NCBI RefSeq assembly: GCF_949987515.2
Contig: NC_082695.1
Location: 68,552,265 to 68,616,264, forward strand
Source: Delphinus delphis
Taxonomy: Eukaryota; Chordata; Mammalia; Artiodactyla; Delphinidae
DNA length: 64,000 nt
Direction of reading: 5' to 3'
Of this stretch, positions 63,951-64,000 are shown in pieces (positions within the stretch are counted from its first letter, which is position 1; the number at the start of each line of letters is the position of its first letter). The notes under the pieces are model-generated. The model saw nothing but the letters and a program-made list of their open reading frames with translations. It was not told the origin of the DNA and made no database searches. The translations under genes and the position numbers were made by a program.

Positions 63951-64000
63951 ATGTCATTTGATTATTAATCATCCCTTTAGGGTACCTTCCTCATGTTAAA

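Larger units (their letters stand above)
43887..64000 (+). other. DCC: DCC intron, at least 20.1 kb
   Basis: Phase 0 intron running off the window. It contains a mariner-type element, a near-full-length antisense L1 and a long antisense L2. Stretches with nothing I recognise are 44480-45890, 47200-47870, 54520-56270, 58450-60300 and most of 60970-63690. No sequence matching the next DCC exon is visible. Confidence 0.85.

Overview
This window is intronic DNA of a mammal carrying four coding exons, all on the + strand, of DCC, the netrin-1 receptor. The organism is very probably a cetacean, most likely a toothed whale. The window is dotted with tRNA-Glu-derived CHR-type SINEs, both the long form (about 300-370 bp) and a short, centrally deleted form (about 210 bp) with an A-rich tail. 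Young L1s of the cetartiodactyl type and old mammalian repeats (MIR, L2, Tigger, hAT) are also present. The species call is an inference from these repeat families.

Layout. 1-1368: end of an upstream DCC intron. 1369-1523: exon finishing fibronectin type III (FNIII) repeat 1. 1524-35684: a 34.2 kb intron holding most of the SINEs, three solo LTRs and one more LTR-like stretch, Tigger elements, several 5'-truncated L1s and two copies of an unclassified repeat. 35685-35833 and 37464-37602: two exons that together encode FNIII repeat 2 as a symmetrical phase 1-1 module of 288 nt, separated by a 1.6 kb intron. 43837-43886: a 50-nt exon opening FNIII repeat 3. 43887-64000: an intron of at least 20.1 kb, containing a near-full-length but inactivated antisense L1 (about 47875-53870), further SINEs and a long antisense L2.

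All exon junctions are canonical AG/GT, and the reading frame runs across them without a stop, so the locus looks intact. I see no other protein-coding gene, no functional RNA gene, no CpG island and no CRISPR-like system. Almost every other open frame is an L1 ORF fragment, a SINE in antisense, or chance. I found no clear new biological system. The points most worth a second look are: a SINE with a perfect target-site duplication but no 3' tail (23179-23341); a two-SINE composite inside one 25-bp duplication (7488-8049); two extremely truncated SINE stubs; a twin-primed L1 (16312-16835); an unclassified repeat present twice in opposite orientation (12640-12930 and 16955-17340); and a near-identical segment of about 50 bp repeated 4.1 kb apart (25811 and 29912).
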